This document shows, in pieces, positions 27,269 through 35,439 of a stretch of DNA of 64,000 bases (its first letter is position 1; each line of letters opens with the position of its first letter). Position numbers and translations under genes: made by a program. The stretch lies in NCBI GenBank assembly GCA_963839365.1, contig CAWIUT010000002.1, positions 248,001 to 312,000 on the forward strand. Direction: 5' to 3'. Under the pieces are notes generated by a model. The model was not told where the DNA came from and ran no database searches. It saw only the letters and a list, made by a program, of their open reading frames with translations. The stretch is from DASSKA01 sp963839365 (lineage in GTDB: Bacteria > Actinomycetota > Actinomycetes > Propionibacteriales > Nocardioidaceae).

Positions 27269-27556
27269 TCAGCCGTCCTGGTTGGCGATGGTGAACTGCA
27301 CACCGCCGTTGGCATCCACCTGGGCGTCGAGGACCTTGTCGTCCAGGGTCGCCGCGGCAGTCTCCTCCAGGAAGACACGTGCACCCTCCTCCTCGAGCAC
27401 CTGGTCGCCCGGCTGCGGCCCTTCGGTCGGCATCACGTGCAGGGCAGGCGAGTCCGGCTCGTCCTGGCTGATCCGCAGGCCCGACTCCTGGCCCGTGCCG
27501 GACTGGTCGACGATGCTCTTCACCACGGTGTTGGCGTTCTCGGTCAAGGTGAGCAC
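27269..27556 (-). CDS. HesB/IscA-like protein without cysteines
   Basis: This 95-residue protein has the HesB/IscA-type fold pattern (MLTLTENANTVVKSIVDQ, GLRISQ, DDKVLDAQVDANGGVQFTI). IscA-type proteins carry Fe-S clusters on three cysteines, but this sequence has no cysteine at all, so it cannot hold a cluster that way. Its role is unknown; a scaffold-derived binding protein is possible. The start is GTG 27556 with GGAGGAG 6 nt upstream. It is transcribed away from hrpA and followed by a strong terminator. Confidence 0.8.
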   Translation of the reverse strand: MLTLTENANTVVKSIVDQSGTGQESGLRISQDEPDSPALHVMPTEGPQPGDQVLEEEGARVFLEETAAATLDDKVLDAQVDANGGVQFTIANQDG

Positions 27557-27665
27557 GGCGTGCTCCTCCCGTTGTCGCTTTGGCGGTCCCCCCTACCGTG
27601 CCTGTCTTGGGTCCCGTACTCAAGCCCGCCGTCCAGCTCACAGGGTCGCCTAGACTCGACGGGCC

Positions 27666-30600
27666 ATGCCCGAAAACCGCCGTGCTCGCCGCAGACCCCC
27701 ACGGAAGCGACGTCGACACGAGCTTCCTCCCGCCGAGGTGGAGCGTCGTCGCGGGCTGGTTCCGGTGATCGGCTACCCCGAGCAGCTGCCGGTCAGTGCC
27801 CATCGCGACGAGCTGGCCGAGGTGATCCGCGACCACCAGGTGGTGATCGTGGCCGGGGAGACCGGCTCGGGCAAGACCACGCAGATCCCGAAGATCTGCC
27901 TCGAGCTGGGCCGTGGCTTGAACGGCATGATCGGGCACACCCAGCCGCGCCGGATCGCCGCGCGCAGCGTCGCGGCGCGTATCGCCGAGGAGCTCGCCGT
28001 CCCGCTCGGCAACGTGGTCGGCTACCAGATGCGGTTCGCCGACCACACCGGCCCGGACACCTTGGTCAAGCTGATGACCGACGGGGTGCTGCTGGCGGAG
28101 ATGCAGCACGACAAGCTGCTCACGGCGTACGACACCCTGGTCATCGACGAGGCGCACGAGCGCAGCCTCAACATCGACTTCATCCTGGGCTACCTCAAAC
28201 GGCTGCTGCCGCGCCGCCCGGACCTGAAGGTGATCATCACCTCGGCGACCATCGACCCGGAGCGGTTCAGCCGGCACTTCGCGGCGCCCGACGGAACTGG
28301 TGCGCCGGTCGTTGAGGTGTCCGGACGCACCTACCCGGTCGAGGTGCGGTACCGGCCGCTGGTCGAGGAGACCTACGACGACCCGGACATCGGCTCGGAA
28401 GGCGAGCTGATCATCCGCGACCAGACCGAGGCGATCGTGGACGCCGTGCGCGAGCTGGTCGCCGAGGGCCCCGGCGACATCTTGGTGTTCCTGCCCGGAG
28501 AGCGCGAGATCCGCGACACCGCGGAGGTGCTGGGCAACGTGGCCTCGAAGGCCCGCGCCGTCGACGCCTTCGAGGTGCTGCCGTTGTACGCGCGGCTCTC
28601 CGGCGCAGAGCAGCACCGGGTGTTCGAGCAGCACTCCACCCGGCGGGTGGTGCTGGCCACCAACGTCGCCGAGACCTCATTGACCGTGCCCGGGATCGCG
28701 TACGTCGTCGACACCGGGTTCGCCCGGATCTCGCGCTACTCCACCAGGACCAAGGTGCAGCGGCTGCCCATCGAGCCGATCAGCCAGGCGTCGGCCAACC
28801 AGCGCGCCGGCCGGTGCGGCCGGGTGCAGGCCGGGGTGTGCATCCGGCTCTACTCCGAGGAGGACTTCGAGGGCCGGCCGGCGTTCACCGACCCGGAGAT
28901 CCTGCGCACCAACCTGGCCTCGGTGATCCTGCAGATGACGGGGCTCGGACTCGGCGACGTGGCCCGGTTCCCGTTCGTGCAGGCTCCCGACCAGCGCAAC
29001 GTGAAGGCGGGCGTGCAGCTCCTCGACGAGCTCGGGGCGTTGGCTGTGGGCGGCGACGGCACGCGGCGGCTGACCAAGGTCGGCCGGCAGCTGGTGGCCC
29101 TGCCGGTCGACCCGCGGCTGGCGCGGATGGTGGTGGAGGCCGACCGGCTCGGCTGCCTGCGCGAGGTGCTGGTGCTGGCCGCGGCGTTGTCGCTTCAGGA
29201 CCCCCGTGAGCGGCCGGTGGAGCAGCAGGCCCGTGCCGACCAGCTGCACGCGCGGTTCAAGGACGAGACTTCCGACTACCTGGCCCTGCTGAACCTGTGG
29301 CGCTATGTGAGGACCCAGCAGAAGGAGCTGAGCTCGAGCGCGTTCCGGCGGATGTGCCGCAACGAGTTCTTGAACTACCTGCGGATCCGGGAGTGGCAGG
29401 AGCTCGAGTCCCAGCTGCGGCGAGTGGCCAAGCAGCTCGGCTTCCACGCGGGTCGGATGGGCTCGGAGACCGACGCCGACGCGGTGCACCAGGCCCTGCT
29501 CTCCGGGCTGTTGTCGCACATCGGGCTGCGTGACACCGAGCGACGCGACTACCTGGGCGCCCGCAACACCAGGTTCTCGATCTTCCCCGGGTCGGCGCTG
29601 TTCAAGAAGCAGCCGCAGTACGTGATGGCGGCCGAGCTGGTCGAGACCTCGAAGCTGTGGGCCCGCACCAACGCCCGCATCGCCCCGGAGTGGGTCGAGC
29701 GGCTCGCCGGTGAACTGGTCAAGCGCAGCTACTCCGAACCGCACTGGTCGAAGCGGCGAGCAGCGGTGATGGCCTACGAGCGGGTCACTCTCTACGGCGT
29801 ACCACTGGCCACCGATCGGCCGGTCTCCTACGGCAAGGTCGACCCGGCGTTGTCCCGCGAGCTGTTCATCCGGCACGCCCTCGTCTACGGCGAGTGGAAC
29901 ACCCGGCAGCGGTTCTTCGCCGAGAACCGGGCGCTGCTGGAGGAGGTCGAGGACCTCGAGGAGCGTGCCCGCCGTCGCGACATCCTGGTCGACGAGCAGA
30001 CGTTGTTCGACTTCTACGACGCCCGGGTCGGGGCGGAGGTGGTCTCCGGCGCACACTTCGACTCCTGGTGGAAGAAGGTGCGGCGCACCCAGCCGGACCT
30101 GCTCCGGTTCGACCCGGCCATGCTGGTCAACGAGCAGGCCGACGAGGTGCGCCCGGACGACTTCCCGGACGAGTGGCGCGAGGGGGAGCTGTCCCTTCCG
30201 CTGCACTACGAGTTCGACCCCGGCAGCCCCCGGGACGGGGTCACCGTCGACGTACCACTGGCCGCCCTGGGCCGGCTCGAGCCGGGCAGCCTCTCCTGGC
30301 AGGTGCCCGGTCTGCGCCAGGAGCTGGTCGTCGCGCTGCTGCGCTCGCTGCCCAAGCGGTTGCGGGTGAGCTTCGTCCCTGCGCCCGACCACGCGCGGGC
30401 CTTCCTGGCCGGCGCGCCGGCGGGGGAGGAGGGCCTGCTCGACGCGCTCGAGCGGCACCTACGCGCCACCACCGGCGTGGTGGTCCCCCGCGAGGACTGG
30501 GACTGGGCGAAGGTGCCCGCCCACCTGCGCCCGACCTACCGGGTGCTCGACGACGAGGGTCAGGTGGTCGCGGAGGGCAAGGACCTGGGCGCCGTGCGCG

Positions 30601-31535
30601 ACCGGCTGCGCCCGCAGCTGACCGAGACCGTCGACCGGGCCGCGCAGCAGCACGGCGTGACCGCGACCGGTCAGACGCGGTGGACCTTCGGCAACATCGA
30701 CAGGACGTTCACCGTGTCGCGGGCCGGCCACGAGGTGCGCGGCCACCCGGCGCTCGTCGACGAGCTGCCCAGCCGGGGGACCCCCACCGTGGGTCTGCAG
30801 GTCTTCGGGTCCGAGGAGGAGCAGGAGGCGGTGCACCGCACGGGCCTGCGGCGGCTGCTGCTCGAGGGGCTCCCGTCCCCGACCAAGCAGGTCGCCGACG
30901 GCCTCGGCAACGCCGAGAAGCTGACGCTGGCCGCCTCGCCGTACCCGTCCGTGGCCGATCTGCTCACCGACTGCGCCGCCGCGGCGGTGGATGCGCTGGT
31001 GGGGCTCCACGGCGGTCCGGTGTGGGACCAGGACGGTTTCGAGGCGCTGGTCGGCAAGGTGGGCGGCGACCTGGTCGCGCGCACCGGGCAGGTGGTCACC
31101 GACGTGCTGCGCGTGCTGGCGGCCTGGCAGGAGACCGACCGGAGGCTGAGCGGCTCCGCCGACCTGGCCCTGCTGCCCGCGCTGACGGACATGAAGGCCC
31201 AGGTGGGCCGACTGGTGCACCGCGGCTTCGTCGCGGAGGTCGGCGCCGCGCAGCTGCCGCAGCTGCCCCGCTACCTGCGGGCGGTGCAGGCGCGGCTGGA
31301 CAAGCTGCCCGACTCACCGGGCCGGGACCGGCTCGCCATGGACAAGATCGTCGCGGTGGAGGAGGCCTACCTGAACCGGGTCGCCGCGCTGCCGGAGGGG
31401 CGTCCGCCGGGCGACGGGCTGACTGCGGTCCGCTGGATGCTCGAGGAGCTGCGGGTGAGCCTGTGGGCCCAGCAGCTCGGCACGCCGTACCCGGTCTCGG
31501 AAGCCAGGATCCGCAAGGCGCTCGAGGCGTTGTGA
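27666..31535 (+). CDS. hrpA: ATP-dependent RNA helicase HrpA
   Basis: This 1289-residue DEAH-box helicase has motif I GETGSGKTTQ (64-73), motif II DEAH (161-164) and motif III SAT (193-195). Motif V (VVLATNVAETSLTVPGI) and motif VI (SQASANQRAGRCGR) complete the core. After it come winged-helix, ratchet and OB-fold regions and the long DUF3418-type C-terminus characteristic of bacterial HrpA. The N-terminus is highly basic (RRARRRPPRKRRRHE). HrpA enzymes remodel RNA and rescue stalled ribosomes. ATG 27666 lies 9 nt after TAGACT (27651-27656), giving at most a 2-3 nt leader. It is divergent from the HesB-like gene. Confidence 0.95.
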   Translation: MPENRRARRRPPRKRRRHELPPAEVERRRGLVPVIGYPEQLPVSAHRDELAEVIRDHQVVIVAGETGSGKTTQIPKICLELGRGLNGMIGHTQPRRIAARSVAARIAEELAVPLGNVVGYQMRFADHTGPDTLVKLMTDGVLLAEMQHDKLLTAYDTLVIDEAHERSLNIDFILGYLKRLLPRRPDLKVIITSATIDPERFSRHFAAPDGTGAPVVEVSGRTYPVEVRYRPLVEETYDDPDIGSEGELIIRDQTEAIVDAVRELVAEGPGDILVFLPGEREIRDTAEVLGNVASKARAVDAFEVLPLYARLSGAEQHRVFEQHSTRRVVLATNVAETSLTVPGIAYVVDTGFARISRYSTRTKVQRLPIEPISQASANQRAGRCGRVQAGVCIRLYSEEDFEGRPAFTDPEILRTNLASVILQMTGLGLGDVARFPFVQAPDQRNVKAGVQLLDELGALAVGGDGTRRLTKVGRQLVALPVDPRLARMVVEADRLGCLREVLVLAAALSLQDPRERPVEQQARADQLHARFKDETSDYLALLNLWRYVRTQQKELSSSAFRRMCRNEFLNYLRIREWQELESQLRRVAKQLGFHAGRMGSETDADAVHQALLSGLLSHIGLRDTERRDYLGARNTRFSIFPGSALFKKQPQYVMAAELVETSKLWARTNARIAPEWVERLAGELVKRSYSEPHWSKRRAAVMAYERVTLYGVPLATDRPVSYGKVDPALSRELFIRHALVYGEWNTRQRFFAENRALLEEVEDLEERARRRDILVDEQTLFDFYDARVGAEVVSGAHFDSWWKKVRRTQPDLLRFDPAMLVNEQADEVRPDDFPDEWREGELSLPLHYEFDPGSPRDGVTVDVPLAALGRLEPGSLSWQVPGLRQELVVALLRSLPKRLRVSFVPAPDHARAFLAGAPAGEEGLLDALERHLRATTGVVVPREDWDWAKVPAHLRPTYRVLDDEGQVVAEGKDLGAVRDRLRPQLTETVDRAAQQHGVTATGQTRWTFGNIDRTFTVSRAGHEVRGHPALVDELPSRGTPTVGLQVFGSEEEQEAVHRTGLRRLLLEGLPSPTKQVADGLGNAEKLTLAASPYPSVADLLTDCAAAAVDALVGLHGGPVWDQDGFEALVGKVGGDLVARTGQVVTDVLRVLAAWQETDRRLSGSADLALLPALTDMKAQVGRLVHRGFVAEVGAAQLPQLPRYLRAVQARLDKLPDSPGRDRLAMDKIVAVEEAYLNRVAALPEGRPPGDGLTAVRWMLEELRVSLWAQQLGTPYPVSEARIRKALEAL

Positions 31536-31545
31536 GCCGCTCGTG

Positions 31546-32469
31546 ATGCGGGTGGCGTCGTACAACCTGTACCTCGGGGCGGACCTGGCGCAGCTGTTCC
31601 GGGCCGCTGACGCCGTCGACCTGGCGGGCAGGACCACACTGCTGCACGAGCAGCTGCGCGCGACCCGGGCGGCCGACCGCGCCGAGGCCGTCGCCCGGCT
31701 GCTCGCCCGGCATCGCCCCGACCTGGTGGGAGTCCAGGAGCTGACCCGGCTCACGCTGCGGGCCGACGGGACGCAGGGTGAGGAGAGGCTGCTCAGCGAC
31801 TTCGGTGCCGAGCTCACGGGCGCGTTGGAGCGACGGGGCTGCCCCTACGACCTGCACGCGGTCGGCCCCAGCTTCGGGGGCGCCCTGCCGGTCCCGGGCG
31901 TGGGGGTGCTGGCGCTGGCGGGCGCGAACGCGGTGCTGGTACGCCGGCACGGGCCGGTCGTCGTCGAGACCGCGGAGACCGGCCGGTTCGCCCGCGTGCT
32001 CGAGGTGCCGACCGCCGTGCCCGGTCTGTCGTTCCCGATCGGGCGCGGCTGGGGGGCGGTGAGCTGCCGCGTCGGGGAGCAGCGGTTCCGGTTCGTGAAC
32101 ACCCACCTGGAGGTGTACGACGCGGCGACCCGGGAAGCGCAGCGCGACGAGCTGCTGGCCGCGACGGGTGGCGGAGCGGTGGTCGTCGCGGGGGACCTCA
32201 ACGCCACTCCCGAGCAGGTCGGGATGCCGGCCGATCTCACCGACGCGTGGTGTGCGGCCGGGGACGGCGGGCCCGGCCACACCTGCGGGCAGGCCGCGGA
32301 CCTGGGCAACGAGGTCTCAGCGCTCTCCCAGCGCATCGACTACGTGTTCGTCCGTGGGCTCCGGGTCATCGAGTGCCGGGTCGTCGGAGCCGAGCCCGGG
32401 GACCGCACCGAACCGGGCGGGCTCTGGCCTTCCGACCACGCGGCCGTGCTCGCCACGTTGGACTGGTGA
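31546..32469 (+). CDS. Endonuclease/exonuclease/phosphatase-family hydrolase
   Basis: This 307-residue EEP-fold enzyme has N-terminal RVASYNLYLG, a metal-binding Glu in LVGVQELTRL, FRFVNTHLEVYD, GDLNATPEQ and a terminal SDHAAVLATLDW, the Asn, Glu, His, Asp-Asn and Asp-His set of the DNase I/phosphatase superfamily. The substrate (nucleic acid, phospholipid or other phosphodiester) cannot be told. There is no signal peptide. It starts 10 bp after hrpA, at ATG 31546 or the adjacent GTG 31543, without a clear ribosome site, so it may be co-translated. The stop lies 3 bp from the converging arfB. Confidence 0.85.
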   Translation: MRVASYNLYLGADLAQLFRAADAVDLAGRTTLLHEQLRATRAADRAEAVARLLARHRPDLVGVQELTRLTLRADGTQGEERLLSDFGAELTGALERRGCPYDLHAVGPSFGGALPVPGVGVLALAGANAVLVRRHGPVVVETAETGRFARVLEVPTAVPGLSFPIGRGWGAVSCRVGEQRFRFVNTHLEVYDAATREAQRDELLAATGGGAVVVAGDLNATPEQVGMPADLTDAWCAAGDGGPGHTCGQAADLGNEVSALSQRIDYVFVRGLRVIECRVVGAEPGDRTEPGGLWPSDHAAVLATLDW

Positions 32470-32472
32470 GGC

Positions 32473-32895
32473 TCACGGCTGCGGACGCCGACGCATCGCC
32501 TTGGTCTCGCTGCGCCGGCGCTTGCCGGCCAGCCGACGCTCCTTGGCAGCACGCGAGGGACGTCGCTTCCTCCGCGGCTTCGGCGGCGGCTCCAGGGCCC
32601 GGTCGAGCACCTCGACGAGCCGCGTGGCGGCGGCTTCCCGGTTGCGGTGCTGGGAGCGGTACTCCGAGGCGGCGATCGTCAGCACCCCGTCGACGAGCCG
32701 GCCGCCGAGCCGGGACAGCGCCCGGTCCCGCAGGTGGTCCGGGAGCGCGGAGGACCGGGCCACGTCGAAGCTCAGCTCCACTCGTGACTCAGTGGTGTTC
32801 ACCGACTGACCGCCGGGCCCGGAGGAGCGGCTGAACCGCCAGGACAGCTCGGTGTCGGGGATCTGCACGCCCCGAACGGTCAGCAGCCGGCTCAC
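32473..32895 (-). CDS. arfB: Peptidyl-tRNA hydrolase ArfB (ribosome rescue)
   Basis: This 140-residue RF-1-domain protein has the catalytic GGQ (28-30) in RSSGPGGQSVNTTESRVEL. Its basic, disordered C-terminal tail (PKPRRKRRPSRAAKERRLAGKRRRSE) is the element that enters the empty mRNA channel of stalled ribosomes in E. coli ArfB/YaeJ, which has the same length. GTG 32895 overlaps the psuK stop by 4 bp; the frame extends further upstream but is antisense-like there. It is co-transcribed with psuK. Confidence 0.93.
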   Translation of the reverse strand: MSRLLTVRGVQIPDTELSWRFSRSSGPGGQSVNTTESRVELSFDVARSSALPDHLRDRALSRLGGRLVDGVLTIAASEYRSQHRNREAAATRLVEVLDRALEPPPKPRRKRRPSRAAKERRLAGKRRRSETKAMRRRPQP

Positions 32896-33728
32896 CGCGC
32901 CCGCTCCGGCTGCGCGCCCAGCGTGGCGACGCACCGACCGGCGGTGCGCATCGCCAGCTCCGGTCCGCCCACCAGGAACCCGGCGGCGAGCGCGTCGCCG
33001 GCGCCCGTCACGTCACGCACCGGCCCGGGGCAGGGGCTGCGCCGGTGCTCCTGTCCGTGCTCCACGAACGCGCAGCCGGCCGACCCACGCTTGCGGACCA
33101 CGACCGGGGCCGGCACCGGGCAGACGGTCCACTCCGCGTCGGTGGCGAAGACCACCTCCGGTTGCATCCGCCGGGCCACGTCGTGGAACCGCTGCGCGCC
33201 GTACTCCTCGATCATGCTCGCGCTGGACAGGTCCAGCGCGATCCGGGTGCCGGCCCGGGCAGCGGCTGCGGTGACCTCGAGCAGCCGGAGCGGGTCGGGC
33301 GCGCGCAGCAGCGTGTAGCCGGACAGGTGGAGCCAGTCGGCGCCCGTCAGCCAGGGGCCGGGCCGGACCTGGCCGATCCAGTCGGTCGAGCCGGCGTCGG
33401 AGGCCAACGTGCGCCGGCCGTCGGCGACCAGCGATACCACCGCGCCGGCGCGCACGGTGGGTACCAGGTGCTGCTCGACACCTGCGGCGCTGAGCGCGTC
33501 CTCGAGCATCGCGCCCCGGCCGTCGGCCGCGCGTGGCCCCGCCAGCCGGGCACGGCCCCCGAGCGCCACCACCCAGGAGGCCACGTTGGCGCCCTGCCCG
33601 CCGGCGCGCAGGCTGACCGCGGCCGGCACGTCGTCGTCGTGGGCCAGCTCCTGCGCGGTCTCGACGAGGATGTCGAGCATCACCTCGCCCACACAGCAGA
33701 TCAGCAACGGCCCCTCACCTCTCGACAC
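32892..33728 (-). CDS. psuK: PfkB-family sugar kinase, probable pseudouridine kinase
   Basis: This 278-residue ribokinase-fold enzyme has the substrate-side motif GGQGANVASWVVALGG and the ATP/anion-hole motif VRDVTGAGDALAAGF with the catalytic Asp. It is divergent from psuG (pseudouridine-5'-phosphate glycosidase), and the two together make the pathway pseudouridine to uracil plus ribose 5-phosphate; this context gives the substrate. The start is uncertain: GTG 33728, or TTG 33707 with GAGGTGAGGGG just upstream. It overlaps arfB by 4 bp. Confidence 0.82.
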   Translation of the reverse strand: MSRGEGPLLICCVGEVMLDILVETAQELAHDDDVPAAVSLRAGGQGANVASWVVALGGRARLAGPRAADGRGAMLEDALSAAGVEQHLVPTVRAGAVVSLVADGRRTLASDAGSTDWIGQVRPGPWLTGADWLHLSGYTLLRAPDPLRLLEVTAAAARAGTRIALDLSSASMIEEYGAQRFHDVARRMQPEVVFATDAEWTVCPVPAPVVVRKRGSAGCAFVEHGQEHRRSPCPGPVRDVTGAGDALAAGFLVGGPELAMRTAGRCVATLGAQPERAR

Positions 33729-33739
33729 GTCCGGTCCGG

Positions 33740-33746
33740 CAGAATG
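33740..33746. promoter_or_regulatory. Symmetric -10 element between psuK and psuG
   Basis: CAGAATG reads CAGAAT on the plus strand, 6 nt before the psuG ATG, and CATTCT on the minus strand towards psuK. It is a near match to the TAnnnTA pattern that can place two opposed -10 boxes on the same bases. Confidence 0.45.
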
Positions 33747-33751
33747 CCGGG

Positions 33752-34654
33752 ATGAGCTCCCTACCCCTCCAGATGTCCGAAGAGGTGTCCGACGCTATTG
33801 CATCAGGCGTCGGCGTCGTGGCGTTGGAGTCGACGATCATCAGCCACGGGCTGCCCAAGGACAGCAGCGAGGCCACCGCCCGGGAGATCGAGGCGGCGGT
33901 GCGCAAGGAGGGTGCCGTCCCGGCCACGGTGGCCGTGGTGGACGGTGAGATCCGCGTGGGCCTGTCCGACGACGCGCTGACCCGGGTGGCGCTGGACACC
34001 GACGCGGTGAAGACCAGCGTGCGCGACCTGCCGCTGGTGATGGCCCGCGGGCTGACCGGCGCCACCACCGTCGCCGCCACGTCGTACCTGGCCCGGCTGG
34101 CCGGCGTCCGGGTGTTCGCCACCGGCGGTCTCGGCGGGGTGCACCGCGGGGCGCGGGAGAGCTGGGACGAGTCGGCGGACCTGGGAACGCTGGGCCAGGT
34201 GCCCATGACGGTGGTGTGCGCCGGGGTCAAGTCGATCCTGGACGTGCCGGCGACGCTCGAACGGCTCGAGACACTGTCGGTGCCGGTGGTAGGCTACCGC
34301 ACCGACGTGTTCCCCGGCTTCTACGTGCGCGACGGCGGCGTGCCGGTGCCCTGGCGGGTGGAGTCCGCCGCCGAGGTGGCCGCGATGATGCGCTACCGCG
34401 ATGCCCTCGGCCTCGCCCAGGGCATCGTGGTGGGCAACCCGATCGAGGCCGGACACGAGATGGACGCCGCCCTGCACGAACGGACCCTGGCGGCGGGGCT
34501 GGAAGAGGTGCGTGACCGGGGCATCAGCGGCAAGGACGTCACTCCGTTCCTGCTCGGGTTCTTCCACGAGCAGACCGCCGGGGCCAGCCTGGACGCCAAC
34601 GTGGCGCTGGTGCTGGCGAACGCGGCGCTGGCCGCGCAGATCGCCCAGCAGTAG
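33752..34654 (+). CDS. psuG: Pseudouridine-5'-phosphate glycosidase
   Basis: This 300-residue enzyme cleaves the C-glycosidic bond of pseudouridine 5'-phosphate to uracil and ribose 5-phosphate. Family motifs are clear: VVALESTIISHGLP with the catalytic Glu, AVKTSVRDLP with a catalytic Lys, FATGGLGGVHRGA, VVCAGVKSILD with the second Lys, and TDVFPGFY. The length equals the family norm. ATG 33752 is 6 nt after CAGAAT, so it is probably leaderless. It is divergent from psuK over 23 bp. Confidence 0.95.
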   Translation: MSSLPLQMSEEVSDAIASGVGVVALESTIISHGLPKDSSEATAREIEAAVRKEGAVPATVAVVDGEIRVGLSDDALTRVALDTDAVKTSVRDLPLVMARGLTGATTVAATSYLARLAGVRVFATGGLGGVHRGARESWDESADLGTLGQVPMTVVCAGVKSILDVPATLERLETLSVPVVGYRTDVFPGFYVRDGGVPVPWRVESAAEVAAMMRYRDALGLAQGIVVGNPIEAGHEMDAALHERTLAAGLEEVRDRGISGKDVTPFLLGFFHEQTAGASLDANVALVLANAALAAQIAQQ

Positions 34655-34666
34655 GACAAGAGTAGG

Positions 34667-34747
34667 GCGTCGGGCCGGGAGCGCCTCACGGCGCGTGGCC
34701 GCTCGTAGCGGCTTCTGTTGGGACCCGGGGCTGCCGCGGCCCGACGC
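34667..34747 (+). other. Branched hairpin element downstream of psuG
   Basis: An outer 11-bp perfect stem GCGTCGGGCCG (34667-34677)/CGGCCCGACGC (34737-34747) encloses two inner hairpins, GCGCC-TCAC-GGCGC (34681-34694) and GCCGCT-CGT-AGCGGC (34698-34712); the latter is followed by TTCTGTT, as in an intrinsic terminator. It probably ends psuG and perhaps the opposing gene. The multi-branch form is unusual. It does not fit a tRNA, having no T-loop or CCA-like arms. Confidence 0.5.
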
Positions 34748-34804
34748 GTCTGCCAGCCTACAAGCCAGGGTCGGGCAGCCAAGCCGGAATCGCGGTGTCC
34801 AACC

Positions 34805-35425
34805 TCACGCGAGCTCGCCGCAGGCCTCCATCCGGGCGGACTGCTCGAGCTGCTCGGCCATGGTGAGCAGCTTCGCCGCGGACAGGTCCGACTCGTACGG
34901 CGAGGCGGCCCGCACCGCTCCGATGTGCGCCCGGCCGGCGGCGGTCACCCGCGCGAACGCCGCCGCGCGGTAGAGCGTGTCGGCGAAGTCGCCGCGGACC
35001 ACCCCGCGCAGCACCTGGTCCACCAGCGCCTTCACCTCTTCCGGGCCCGGGGGCTCCACCACGCCGGCGACCACCTCGTGGACCGGGGTGTGGTGCCGTC
35101 CGGCGTCGAACTCCCGCGCCGCGGCGAGCGGGTCGGCGTAGACCCAGGAGCGGATCAGGTAGAGCCGCCACAGGCAGCCGGCCAGCGAGTCGGCGGGGGA
35201 GCCCGCCCACAGCTCGGCCAGCGTGTCCAGGCCCTCGGAGTCGGCGAGCGAGACCACCCGCGAGACCATCTGCTCGTCGGCGGTGTCGTGGGCCCCGCGG
35301 ACCAGCAGCGTGGCGCACCGGTCGGCCGCCTCGCTGAGCTCGGCGGGGTCGACGCTGCCCGGTTGGGTCTCGAACAGCGGCGCGCCCGGCAGGGCGGGCT
35401 TGTGGTGTCGCGGTGCCTGTGCCAT
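34805..35425 (-). CDS. Conserved actinobacterial protein of unknown function
   Basis: This 206-residue, mostly helical soluble protein has the conserved-looking block EQMVSRVVSLADSEGLDTLAELWAGSPADSLAGCLWRLYLIRSWVYADP. Similar proteins occur beside RNase D and haem genes in other actinobacteria, from memory of the family; I do not assign a function. There are no catalytic motifs, signal peptide or membrane segments. ATG 35425 lies 7 nt after a TACCCT -10-like box (35433-35438, minus strand), predicting a leaderless start. The box abuts the stop of rnd upstream. Confidence 0.75.
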   Translation of the reverse strand: MAQAPRHHKPALPGAPLFETQPGSVDPAELSEAADRCATLLVRGAHDTADEQMVSRVVSLADSEGLDTLAELWAGSPADSLAGCLWRLYLIRSWVYADPLAAAREFDAGRHHTPVHEVVAGVVEPPGPEEVKALVDQVLRGVVRGDFADTLYRAAAFARVTAAGRAHIGAVRAASPYESDLSAAKLLTMAEQLEQSARMEACGELA

Positions 35426-35439
35426 CGGAGCCAGGGTAG

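Noticed and set aside
34667..34747. tRNA or SRP RNA candidate
   Set aside because: No T-arm consensus, anticodon arm spacing or SRP loop (GGAA-type tetraloop with its flanks) can be fitted; it is kept only as a hairpin element.
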